Shown: positions 1 to 6,052 of the stretch, one piece after another
Layout of the letters: every line of letters starts with the position of its first letter
Position numbering within the stretch: position 1 is the stretch's first letter
DNA from: Oscillospiraceae bacterium
Lineage (GTDB): Bacteria; Bacillota; Clostridia; Oscillospirales; Ruminococcaceae
Direction of reading: 5' to 3'
Length of the DNA stretch: 8,694 bases
NCBI GenBank assembly: GCA_014858325.1
Contig: RKCM01000110.1
Location: 1 to 8,694, forward strand
The notes under the pieces: generated by a model
Database searches by the model: none
Told to the model about the DNA's origin: nothing
The model's input: only the letters and a program-made list of their open reading frames with translations
Position numbers and translations under genes: made by a program

Positions 1-81
1 AAAGGGAGAGGCAAGGGCCTTACCGATACGCCTTGGCTCCCCCTTTGGGGGAGCTGGCGCGGTAGCGCCTGAGAGGGCGAG
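1..81 (+). repeat. Partial copy of a palindromic multi-hairpin repeat element (copy 1)
   Basis: This is the right-hand part of a dispersed repeat; its left part lies outside the window. It matches positions 7781-7861 almost base for base, with differences mainly in the linker and in one hairpin loop. Visible parts are half of the large left hairpin, a linker, a large hairpin (GCTCCCCC, loop TTT, GGGGGAGC), a small hairpin (GGCGC, loop GGTA, GCGCC) and the terminal repeat GAGAGGGCGAG. The element ends 4 bp before the truA stop codon, so it lies immediately downstream of truA. It may act as a transcription terminator or mRNA 3' stabiliser, which is inference. It contains no protein gene, so any mobility would depend on enzymes supplied elsewhere. 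Confidence 0.85.
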
Positions 82-85
82 GTGC

Positions 86-829
86 TTAATCGTAATCCAC
101 TTTTTCCAGAAACAGCCCCTTGGCGGGCAGGGTGGGGCCTGCGCTGCGGCGGTCGCGGCTGGCTAAGATGGCGGGGATGGCATCGGGGCTCAGCCGCCCC
201 GCGCCCACCTCGCACAGCGTGCCCGCCAGGATGCGCACCATGTTGTAGAGGTAGCCGTCCGCCGTCACCACGATGTCCACCTCGTCCCCCTGCCGGGTGA
301 CGCTGCAGGCCGTGATGGTGCGCACGGTGTCGCCGTGGGCCGCCGCCGAGGAGCCGGAGGCGCACAGGGCCAGAAAATCGTGCCTGCCCACAAAGCGCTG
401 CGCCGCCTGCTGCATCCGGGCTTCGTCCAGAGGACGGGGCACCTTGGCGTAATACCGCTCCTCAAAGGGCGAGTCGATCGGACTGTTGTGGATGCGGTAG
501 CGGTAGGTTTTGGTATGGGCCGCGTACCGGGCGTGGAACTCCTCGGGCACCACGCGGGCCGCAAGCACCCGGATATCCGGGGGCAGGTGCTGGTTGAGGG
601 CCAGCGGCAGCTTTTCCGTCGGGATGCGGGAGTCGGCGTGGAAATTGAGCATGAAGCCCCGGGCGTGGACGCCCGCATCGGTGCGGCTGCAGCCCTTGAT
701 ATCGGGCCGGGTGCCCAGCACCGCCTCCAGCGCATCCTGAAAGGTCTGCGCCACGCTGCGGCCATTGGGCTGCACCTGAAATCCGCAGTAGTCCGTGCCG
801 TCATAGGCTAATTTGAGTAGATAGTTCAT
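86..829 (-). CDS. truA: tRNA pseudouridine(38-40) synthase TruA
   Basis: TruA converts uridines 38, 39 and 40 of the tRNA anticodon arm to pseudouridine in the cytoplasm. The 247-residue product has the normal family length. It opens with the typical LAYDGTDYCGFQ segment (residues 7-18) and carries the catalytic signature SRTDAGVHA at 48-56, with the nucleophile aspartate at 51. The conserved C-terminal segment YNMVRILAGTL is at 195-205. The ATG at 827-829 fits the family N-terminus. No Shine-Dalgarno is visible, because the bases upstream of the ATG are filled by TGTCTACA-family repeats (TGTAGACA on the coding strand) beginning 6 bp away. The gene follows ecfT, as in Bacillus, but across a 192-bp gap that also holds terminator-like hairpins. 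It may therefore have its own promoter or be controlled by attenuation. The identification is firm; the regulation is inference. Confidence 0.97.
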   Translation of the reverse strand: MNYLLKLAYDGTDYCGFQVQPNGRSVAQTFQDALEAVLGTRPDIKGCSRTDAGVHARGFMLNFHADSRIPTEKLPLALNQHLPPDIRVLAARVVPEEFHARYAAHTKTYRYRIHNSPIDSPFEERYYAKVPRPLDEARMQQAAQRFVGRHDFLALCASGSSAAAHGDTVRTITACSVTRQGDEVDIVVTADGYLYNMVRILAGTLCEVGAGRLSPDAIPAILASRDRRSAGPTLPAKGLFLEKVDYD

Positions 830-879
830 AGCGTTTGTCTACAGGTTCGTCTACACGTTGTCTACAGGCTTGTCTACAG

Positions 880-907
880 GAAAACCCCAGCATTCATGCG
901 GGTTTTC
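880..907 (-). terminator. Terminator-like hairpin between ecfT and truA, probably usable in both directions
   Basis: GAAAACCC at 880-887 pairs with GGGTTTTC at 900-907, and GCAT (890-893) pairs with ATGC (896-899) inside, across a two-base bulge. Read on the minus strand the stem ends in GGGGTTTT; read on the plus strand it ends in GGGTTTTCTTCTCTT. It therefore looks like a short bidirectional intrinsic terminator. It is enclosed by inverted TGTCTACA copies at 870-878 and 914-922, which would extend the stem. It lies after the ecfT operon and in the truA leader, so it could end ecfT transcripts or act as an attenuator for truA. The minus-strand T-run is only four bases, so its strength is uncertain. 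Confidence 0.55.
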
Positions 908-960
908 TTCTCTTGTAGACAATGTAGACAAGAATATAGAAGAAAATAAAATAACAGACA

Positions 961-998
961 GGGGGCAGAATGCTTTTGCGCAAAAAGTTTTTTCCCCC
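961..998 (-). terminator. Candidate terminator hairpin just downstream of ecfT
   Basis: GGGGG at 961-965 can pair with CCCCC at 994-998. An inner stem (CTTTT at 973-977 with AAAAG at 984-987 plus an adjoining A) surrounds a TGCGCA core. On the minus strand the hairpin starts about 23 bases after the ecfT stop and is followed by a T-rich stretch (TGTTATTTTATTTTC), as expected for weak intrinsic termination of the ecf operon. The outer stem is short and the tract is interrupted, so this is a candidate only. Confidence 0.35.
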
Positions 999-1021
999 TT
1001 GTCTACATGAGTTTGTCTACA

Positions 1022-1837
1022 TCAGAAATTGGGGAACACCAGGCGCGACGAGAGGATGACGGCGAAGCAGACGAGGCAGACGGCCAGGTCGATGTAGTCC
1101 TGTTTGTCGCACCGCAGCACCTTCAGGCGGGTGCGGCCTTCGCCCCCCCGGTAGCACCGGCACTCCATGGCCATGGCCAGCTCGTCGGCCCGGCGGAAGG
1201 CCGAGATGAACAGCGGGATGAGCACCGGCACCAGCGCCTTGACCCGCTCGGTCATCTTGCCGTTGTCCAGCATGGCGCCCCGGGCTTTCTGGGCGTTCAT
1301 GATCTTATCCGTCTCCTCGATGAGGGTGGGGATGAAGCGCAGGGCGATGCTCATCATCATGGCCAGCTCATGCACCGGGAAGTGCAGCTTGCCCAAAGGC
1401 TTGAGCAGCTGCTCGATGGCATCCGTCAGCACGATGGGGCTGGTGGTGTAGGTGAGCAGGCTGGTGCCCGCGATGAGGGCCATGACGCGCACGGCCATCA
1501 GGATGGCGTACTTGACGCCCTCGGCGTAGATGGTCAAGACCCACACCCGCACCAGCGGCTCCCCCTCGCCCGAAACAAAGAAGAGGTTGAGCACCGCCGT
1601 GAAAACGACGATGGGCAGGATGGGCTTCAGGCTCTTGACGATGAGCTTGAAGGGAATTTTCGCCACGCCGTACATCCCCACCAGAAACAGCAGGGACAGC
1701 GCCAGCCCCAGGGGGTTGGACGCCGCAAACAGCAGGATGATGTAAACGATGGTCAGCACGATCTTCATCCGGGGGTCGAACCGATGCACGAGGCTGTTGC
1801 CCGGGAAGTGCTGGCCGATGGTGATATCTCTCAGCAT
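1022..1837 (-). CDS. ecfT: ECF transporter transmembrane component EcfT
   Basis: EcfT is the membrane scaffold of energy-coupling-factor importers. It joins the two ATPases to interchangeable vitamin- or metal-binding S components. The 271-residue product has hydrophobic segments near residues 27-60, 73-88, 108-128, 203-213 and 250-265, and the DPRMK motif (21-25) typical of the family. The first coupling motif is QKARGA (183-188, ARG at 185-187). The second, in MECRCYRGGEGRT (224-236), reads CRC rather than the canonical ARG; I believe related Clostridia also carry such variants, so I do not treat it as a defect. The start codon overlaps the ecfA2 stop by 7 bp (ATGCTGA), with an AAAGGGGG ribosome site inside ecfA2, which suggests translational coupling. 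The stop codon abuts the TGTCTACA array. Absence of a nearby S component indicates a shared, group II type module. Confidence 0.96.
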   Translation of the reverse strand: MLRDITIGQHFPGNSLVHRFDPRMKIVLTIVYIILLFAASNPLGLALSLLFLVGMYGVAKIPFKLIVKSLKPILPIVVFTAVLNLFFVSGEGEPLVRVWVLTIYAEGVKYAILMAVRVMALIAGTSLLTYTTSPIVLTDAIEQLLKPLGKLHFPVHELAMMMSIALRFIPTLIEETDKIMNAQKARGAMLDNGKMTERVKALVPVLIPLFISAFRRADELAMAMECRCYRGGEGRTRLKVLRCDKQDYIDLAVCLVCFAVILSSRLVFPNF

Positions 1838-2754
1838 TCCGCACTGCCCCCTTTCCGGCTGTCATCCCGGGGCAGGATGAGGCTCTCGCCCGCGTCCCGC
1901 CGCGCTTTGGCCGCCAAGATCATCTTGACGGCGTAGGGGATGGTGTACACGTCCGCCGGGACGTCCACCCCCATCTCCCGCAGTTTGAGGAAAATCTTCG
2001 TCACCTGCGGCACGGAAAGGCCCAGCTTCAGCAGCTCCGGGGCCCGGGCAAACACCTTTTCCACCGTGTCGTACATGGCGATCTTTTTGTTGGACATCAC
2101 CAAAACCTTATCGGCATATTTGGCGATATCCTCCATGCTGTGGGAGACCAGGAGGACGGTGGTGCCCGTCTTTTTGTGGTACTCCTTCACCTCGCCCAAA
2201 ATCTCGTCCCGGCCCTCGGGGTCCAGGCCCGCTGCGGGCTCGTCCAGCACCAGAATGCGGGGCTTCATGGCCATCACGCCCGCCACGGCCACCCGGCGCT
2301 TCTGCCCGCCGGAAAGCTCAAAGGGGCTGCGCTCCAAAAGCGCCCGGTCCAGCCCGACAAAATCCGCCGCCTCGTGGACGCGCTTGTCAATTTCCGCCTC
2401 GTCCAGCCCCATGTTTTTGGGGCCAAAGGCGATGTCCTTGTAGCAGGTCTCCTCAAACAGCTGGTACTCCGGGTACTGGAAGACCAGCCCCGTCAAAAAA
2501 CGGAACTCCCGGATCTTTTCCGGCTCGGCCCACAAATCGCGCCCGTCGATGTAGATTTTGCCGCTGGTGGGCTTGTTCAGGCCGTTCATGTGGGTGATGA
2601 GGGTGGATTTGCCGGAGCCGGTGGCCCCGATGATGCCCACGAACTCCCCTTCCTCCACGGCAAAGCTCACATCGTCCAGCGCCGTCACGGCGTTGGGCAT
2701 ACCGGGGTTGTAGACGTAGCTCAGGTGCTCCACCCGAATGATGTTGTTCGGCAT
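1831..2754 (-). CDS. ecfA2: ECF transporter ATP-binding protein EcfA2
   Basis: This is one of the two ABC ATPases that power ECF importers, working as a heterodimer with EcfA1 on the cytoplasmic face of EcfT. With the start chosen here it has 307 residues. Motifs are Walker A GATGSGKST (43-51), Q-loop FQYPEYQLFEET (about 92-103), signature LSGGQ (147-151), Walker B ILVLDEP (167-173) and the switch histidine in VSHSMED (205). The C-terminal tail beyond the ATPase core is usual for EcfA proteins. I chose ATG at 2752-2754 because a strong GGGGAGGT ribosome site lies 7-8 bases upstream. A GTG at 2773-2775 is in frame and would overlap the ecfA1 stop as GTGA, adding seven residues, but that start would place the ribosome site inside the coding region. 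The gene lies 17 bp after ecfA1 and overlaps ecfT. Confidence 0.96.
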   Translation of the reverse strand: MPNNIIRVEHLSYVYNPGMPNAVTALDDVSFAVEEGEFVGIIGATGSGKSTLITHMNGLNKPTSGKIYIDGRDLWAEPEKIREFRFLTGLVFQYPEYQLFEETCYKDIAFGPKNMGLDEAEIDKRVHEAADFVGLDRALLERSPFELSGGQKRRVAVAGVMAMKPRILVLDEPAAGLDPEGRDEILGEVKEYHKKTGTTVLLVSHSMEDIAKYADKVLVMSNKKIAMYDTVEKVFARAPELLKLGLSVPQVTKIFLKLREMGVDVPADVYTIPYAVKMILAAKARRDAGESLILPRDDSRKGGSAEC

Positions 2755-2771
2755 TGGTCTTACCTCCCCTC

Positions 2772-3611
2772 TCACTGCAACAGCTCATACAGAGCCTGTG
2801 CGCACGCGCCGGTGTCGATGATGCCCTCGGGCATGGGGATGCCGGCCTTGACCAGCTCATCCCGCAGCTCGGCGGCCTGGGGCACATCCAGCCGCAGGGC
2901 CCGGACCTTCTCCGTCTGGCTGAACACCTCTTTGGGGGTGCCCTCCATCACGATCTCGCCCCGGCTCATCACCAGCACCCGGTCGGCCTGGGCGGCTTCT
3001 TCCATATAATGGGTGATGGACACCACGGTGATGCCCATATTCTGATTCAGGTGGTGGATGGTCTGCATCACCTGCTCCCGGCCCCGGGGGTCCAGCATGG
3101 CGGTGGCTTCGTCCAGAATGATGCAGTCCGGCCGCATGGCCACGATGCCTGCAATGGCCACCCGCTGCTTCTGCCCGCCGGAGAGGTTGTGGGGAGCCCG
3201 CTCCCGGTACTCGTAGATGCCCGCCATCTTCATGGCGTCGTCCACCCGGCGGCGCATCTCCTCGGGCGGGACGCCCAGGTTCTCCAGCGCAAAGGCCACG
3301 TCTTCCTCCACCACGGTGGCCACGATCTGGTTGTCCGGGCTTTGGAACACCATGCCCACCTTCTGGCGGATGTCGTAAATTTTATCGTCGTCTTTGGTGT
3401 CCATCCCCTCCACCGTCACGGTGCCGCTCTCGGGCAGGAGGATGGCGTTGAAGTGCTTGGCGAGGGTGGATTTGCCGCAGCCGTTGGCCCCCAGCACCGC
3501 CACGAACTCGCCCCGCTGCACCCCCACCGACACGCCGTTGAGGGCGTAGGCCGGGCTCTCGGGGTCGTAGCGGAATTTCAAATCTTGTGCCGTTAAAATC
3601 GTTTCTTCCAT
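2772..3611 (-). CDS. ecfA1: ECF transporter ATP-binding protein EcfA1
   Basis: This is the partner ATPase of EcfA2 in the shared ECF importer module. The 279-residue product has all ABC motifs: Walker A GANGCGKST (41-49), Q-loop FQSPDNQI (89-96), signature LSGGQ (143-147), Walker B CIILDEAT (163-170) and the switch histidine at 201 (SITHYMEE). Alanine follows the catalytic glutamate in Walker B (DEAT rather than DEPT), which I regard as typical of EcfA1, and FQSPDNQ versus FQYPEYQ helps distinguish EcfA1 from EcfA2. The start ATG at 3609-3611 has only a weak purine-rich ribosome site (AGAAAGAG). Upstream lies a 181-bp gap mostly filled by a palindromic repeat element, so expression depends either on read-through from the methyltransferase gene or on an unseen promoter near the AT-rich stretch at about 3660-3674. 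Confidence 0.96.
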   Translation of the reverse strand: MEETILTAQDLKFRYDPESPAYALNGVSVGVQRGEFVAVLGANGCGKSTLAKHFNAILLPESGTVTVEGMDTKDDDKIYDIRQKVGMVFQSPDNQIVATVVEEDVAFALENLGVPPEEMRRRVDDAMKMAGIYEYRERAPHNLSGGQKQRVAIAGIVAMRPDCIILDEATAMLDPRGREQVMQTIHHLNQNMGITVVSITHYMEEAAQADRVLVMSRGEIVMEGTPKEVFSQTEKVRALRLDVPQAAELRDELVKAGIPMPEGIIDTGACAQALYELLQ

Positions 3612-3673
3612 CTGTGTTCTCTTTCTGGTGGTGCGCCCCTCTCAAAAGGGCTGTACCCCATTCTATTTTATAA

Positions 3674-3790
3674 ACTCCCCCAGCCGCCTGCGGCGGCAGC
3701 CCCCTCAAAGAGGGAGCCTTTTGGGTTTCTGCTGTCATAAAGCCTCCCTCCCTGAGGGAGGTGGCATCGCGAAGCGATGACGGAAGGAGT
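3674..3790 (-). repeat. Palindromic multi-hairpin repeat element (copy 3, diverged, opposite orientation)
   Basis: The element is bounded by ACTCC (3674-3678) and GGAGT (3786-3790). Inside are four hairpins in the order small, large, linker, large, small: GCCGCC/GGCGGC (3683-3697), CCCTC/GAGGG (3702-3714), then CCTCCCTC/GAGGGAGG (3743-3761) and CATCGC/GCGATG (3765-3779). This is the same architecture as copies 1 and 2 with different stem sequences and a longer linker. Phrases such as GAGGTGGCATCGC correspond, in the other orientation, to the left half of copy 2. It ends 2 bp from the methyltransferase stop codon and fills most of the gap before ecfA1. It carries no credible gene; its function (terminator, RNA stabiliser or passive mini-element) is unknown. 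Confidence 0.8.
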
Positions 3791-3792
3791 AT

Positions 3793-4668
3793 TCACTCTT
3801 CCCAGATCGCCGTGGCACCGCAGGGCACCACGCCCCCGGTGGCGGAGACGGGCAGGCCGATCTCGTCGCAGCTGGTGCGGCCCCCAAAGCGGGGCACCAG
3901 CGTCGTTTTGAGCATATACTCCATGACGGCGGGCGACAGGCCCGTGGTGTAGCTGTTGACGGCGAAGAAGAGGGGCTTCTCGCTCAGCACCTCCTCACAC
4001 TGGGAGATGAGATCGTAGATGCAGTCTTCCAGCTTCCAGATCTCGCCCCCCGGGCCGCGCCCGTAGCTGGGCGGGTCCATGATGATGCCGTCGTAGGTGT
4101 TGCCCCGGCGCTTTTCCCGGGCCACGAACTTGGCGCAGTCGTCCACCAGCCAGCGGATGGGCCGGTCGGCCAGACCGCTTGCCGCAGCGTTCTCCTTGCC
4201 CCAGGCCACGATGCCCTTGGAGGCGTCCACATGGCAGACGGTGGCCCCCGCCGCCGCGCAGGCCAGGGTAGCGCCGCCGGTGTAGCCAAAGAGGTTGAGC
4301 ACCCGGATGGGCCGCCCCGCCGCCCGGATCTTCTGGGCATACCACGCCCAGTTGACGGCCTGCTCCGGGAAGACGCCGGTGTGCTTGAAGCCCGTGGGGC
4401 TGACGATGAGGGTCAGCTTATCCTCCCCTTCGCCGCAGCGGATCTTCCATTTTTCGGGCAGGCGGCGCTTGTACTCCCACTCGCCGCCGCCCTGGCTGGA
4501 GCGGTGGTACACCGCGTCCGCCTTGGCCCAGAGGGGGCTGCGTTTGGGGGTCTTCCACACCACCTGCGGGTCCGGCCGGATGAGGATGGTCTCGCCCCAG
4601 CGCTCCAAGCGGTTGCCGTCGGTGGCGTCCAGCAATTCGTAATCTTTCCAGGTATCTGCAGGGCGCAT
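3793..4668 (-). CDS. Class I SAM-dependent methyltransferase, RlmI/RlmK-like (probable rRNA methyltransferase)
   Basis: The 291-residue protein has a Rossmann-type SAM-binding domain in its C-terminal part. Motif I is VLNLFGYTGG (123-132), an acidic residue follows in HVDASKG (D148), and motif IV is DPPSYGRG (198-205). The combination FGYTGG, DASKG and DPPSYG is characteristic of the RlmI/RlmK-like (Methyltrans_SAM) family, whose known members methylate 23S rRNA. The N-terminal 110 residues are not a recognisable PUA domain, so it is shorter than E. coli RlmI, and substrate and target base cannot be named. The start is set by a strong AAAGGAGG site 5 bases before the ATG. It follows glmM by 16 bp, so the two are probably cotranscribed. 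The family call is confident; the rRNA role is inference. Confidence 0.85.
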   Translation of the reverse strand: MRPADTWKDYELLDATDGNRLERWGETILIRPDPQVVWKTPKRSPLWAKADAVYHRSSQGGGEWEYKRRLPEKWKIRCGEGEDKLTLIVSPTGFKHTGVFPEQAVNWAWYAQKIRAAGRPIRVLNLFGYTGGATLACAAAGATVCHVDASKGIVAWGKENAAASGLADRPIRWLVDDCAKFVAREKRRGNTYDGIIMDPPSYGRGPGGEIWKLEDCIYDLISQCEEVLSEKPLFFAVNSYTTGLSPAVMEYMLKTTLVPRFGGRTSCDEIGLPVSATGGVVPCGATAIWEE

Positions 4669-4684
4669 AGCGTCCTCCTTTCGC

Positions 4685-6040
4685 TTACTGTTTCAGGATG
4701 CGTTGTTCGATGCGTTCCACGATGCGCTTGGCGCAGCGGTCGATGGCTTCCAGGTCCTGCCCTTCCACCATGACGCGGATTTTCGGCTCGGTGCCGGAGA
4801 CCCGCACCAGCACCCGGCCCATGCCCATCAGCTTCTGCTGCTCGTTCTCGATGAAGCCTGCCAGCACCTCGTCCTCCTTGTAGGCGGCCTTCTGGGCGGC
4901 GTTGGCCGTCACGTTCACCAGCACCTGGGGGTACTGGGCGTAGATGCCGTTCAGCTCGCTCATCTTCTTGCCGCTCTCGGCCAGCAGCTTGAGCAGCTTG
5001 CCCGCCGTCAGCTCGCCGTCGCCGGTGGTGGCGTGGTGGAGCAGGATGACATGGCCGCTCTGCTCGCCGCCGATGGCGTAGCCGTTCTCCCGCATATTTT
5101 CCAGCACGTAGCGGTCGCCCACGGCGGTCTTCTCGGTGTGGATGCCCTGGCTTTCCATGTATTTGATGAAGCCCAGGTTGGACATCACAGTGACCACGGC
5201 GGTGTTGCCGTCCAGGCGGCCCTTTTCCTTCATGGTCAACGCCAGCAGGGCGATCACTTTGTCGCCGTCGATCTCCCGGCCCAGCTCGTCGCAGGCAAGG
5301 CACCGGTCGGCGTCGCCGTCAAAGGCGATGCCGCAGTCGAAGCCGCCTGCCACCACGGCTTTTTCCAGGTTGTCCAGGTGGGTGCTGCCCACCCCCCTGT
5401 TGATGTTGGCTCCGTCCGGCGAGATGCCCAAAAAGGTGCACTTGGCCCCCAGCCGGGGGAAGAGCTTCTGGGCCACGGCGGCGGACGCGCCGTTGGCGCA
5501 GTCGATGCAGACGTTGAGGCCCGTCAGGTCGCCGTGGATGGCTTCGTACAGGTGGTCCACATAGTCATCCAGACCGTCGGCCCGGACGGATACCCGGCCC
5601 ACCTCCGCGCCCGTGGCCAGCGGGATGTCGGCGCAGTTGTTGTCGATGTGCTTCTCGATCTCGTTCTCCACCTCGTCGGGCAGCTTGTAGCCGGTGCCCG
5701 CGAAAATTTTGATGCCGTTGAATTCCATCGGGTTGTGGCTGGCGGAGATGACCACGCCCGCGTCGGCGTTGTATTTTTTGACGAGGTAGGCCACGGCGGG
5801 AGTGGGCAGCACGCCCAGGCTCTCCACGTCCGCGCCCACGCTGCACAGGCCCGCCGTCAGGGCGGCTTCCAGCATATCGCCGGATTGGCGGGTGTCCTTG
5901 CCGATGAGGATGCGGGGGCGGTGGCCGGTGCTGCCCGTGAGGACAGCCGCCGCGCCCCGGCCCAGCTTCATGGCCAGCTCGCAGGTCAGGTCAGCGCCCG
6001 CCACTCCGCGCACGCCGTCGGTCCCAAAATATTTTCCCAT
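4685..6040 (-). CDS. glmM: Phosphoglucosamine mutase GlmM
   Basis: GlmM interconverts glucosamine-6-phosphate and glucosamine-1-phosphate in the cytoplasm, supplying UDP-GlcNAc for peptidoglycan. The 451-residue product matches the family length. It begins MGKYFGTDGVRGVAG, has the phosphoserine loop ISASHNP (98-104, active serine 101), the metal-binding DGDADR (241-246), the sugar-binding GEQSGH (325-330) and the phosphate-binding RVSGTEPKIR (413-422). The ISASHNPMEFNGIK form, with GEQSGH, separates GlmM from the related phosphoglucomutases. ATG at 6038-6040 follows AGGGGG at a suitable distance. It lies 12 bp after ruvB and 16 bp before the methyltransferase gene, so the same transcript probably covers all three. 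In B. subtilis glmM is preceded by cdaA and cdaR; neither is present here, so the neighbourhood is different. Confidence 0.97.
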   Translation of the reverse strand: MGKYFGTDGVRGVAGADLTCELAMKLGRGAAAVLTGSTGHRPRILIGKDTRQSGDMLEAALTAGLCSVGADVESLGVLPTPAVAYLVKKYNADAGVVISASHNPMEFNGIKIFAGTGYKLPDEVENEIEKHIDNNCADIPLATGAEVGRVSVRADGLDDYVDHLYEAIHGDLTGLNVCIDCANGASAAVAQKLFPRLGAKCTFLGISPDGANINRGVGSTHLDNLEKAVVAGGFDCGIAFDGDADRCLACDELGREIDGDKVIALLALTMKEKGRLDGNTAVVTVMSNLGFIKYMESQGIHTEKTAVGDRYVLENMRENGYAIGGEQSGHVILLHHATTGDGELTAGKLLKLLAESGKKMSELNGIYAQYPQVLVNVTANAAQKAAYKEDEVLAGFIENEQQKLMGMGRVLVRVSGTEPKIRVMVEGQDLEAIDRCAKRIVERIEQRILKQ

Positions 6041-6052
6041 AAAAGTTCCCCC

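Larger units (their letters stand above)
836..1021. repeat. Array of eight TGTCTACA-family repeats filling the ecfT-truA gap
   Basis: On the plus strand TGTCTACA occurs at 836-843, 859-866, 871-878, 1000-1007 and 1014-1021, with a one-base variant (CGTCTACA) at 848-855. The reverse complement TGTAGACA occurs at 914-921 and 923-930. The first four copies start 12, 11 and 12 bp apart, close to one helical turn. The longer word GTTTGTCTACA is identical at both ends (833-843 and 1011-1021). The region is much richer in A and T than the flanking genes. Possible readings are a multi-site operator for a DNA-binding regulator, an RNA leader with alternative pairings, or the remains of a small inserted element. 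A weak candidate -10 box on the minus strand (TATATT, 933-938) has no convincing -35. I recognise no known regulator motif. Confidence 0.85.

Noticed and set aside
875..898. Seven-residue leader peptide (MNAGVFL) on the minus strand before truA
   Set aside because: It has no ribosome site, starts inside the terminator hairpin, and shows no run of regulatory codons.
836..1021. CRISPR array
   Set aside because: The repeated word is only 8-11 bp, gaps within clusters are mostly 1-6 bases, and copies occur in both orientations. There are no cas genes in the window.
836..1021. DnaA-box cluster or replication origin (TTGTCTACA resembles TTATCCACA, next to an AT-rich stretch)
   Set aside because: Every copy differs from the consensus at two of nine positions, including the usually conserved C at position 6. 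Neither dnaA, dnaN nor a plasmid Rep gene is nearby. Regulatory or element-derived repeats fit better.
1007..1936. A 309-codon open frame on the plus strand opposite ecfT
   Set aside because: It has the same composition artefact: antisense to a clear EcfT gene, with His/Asp/Gln-rich meaningless sequence.
2755..2775. GTG start for ecfA2 overlapping the ecfA1 stop
   Set aside because: The strong GGGGAGGT site lies between this GTG and the ATG at 2754 at ideal distance for the ATG, and the extra residues MRGEVRP are the ribosome site translated.
3382..3738. A 118-codon minus-strand frame beginning inside repeat copy 3 and overlapping ecfA1
   Set aside because: It is out of frame with ecfA1, overlaps its conserved Walker A region, and the product is low-complexity Arg/Gly-rich sequence.
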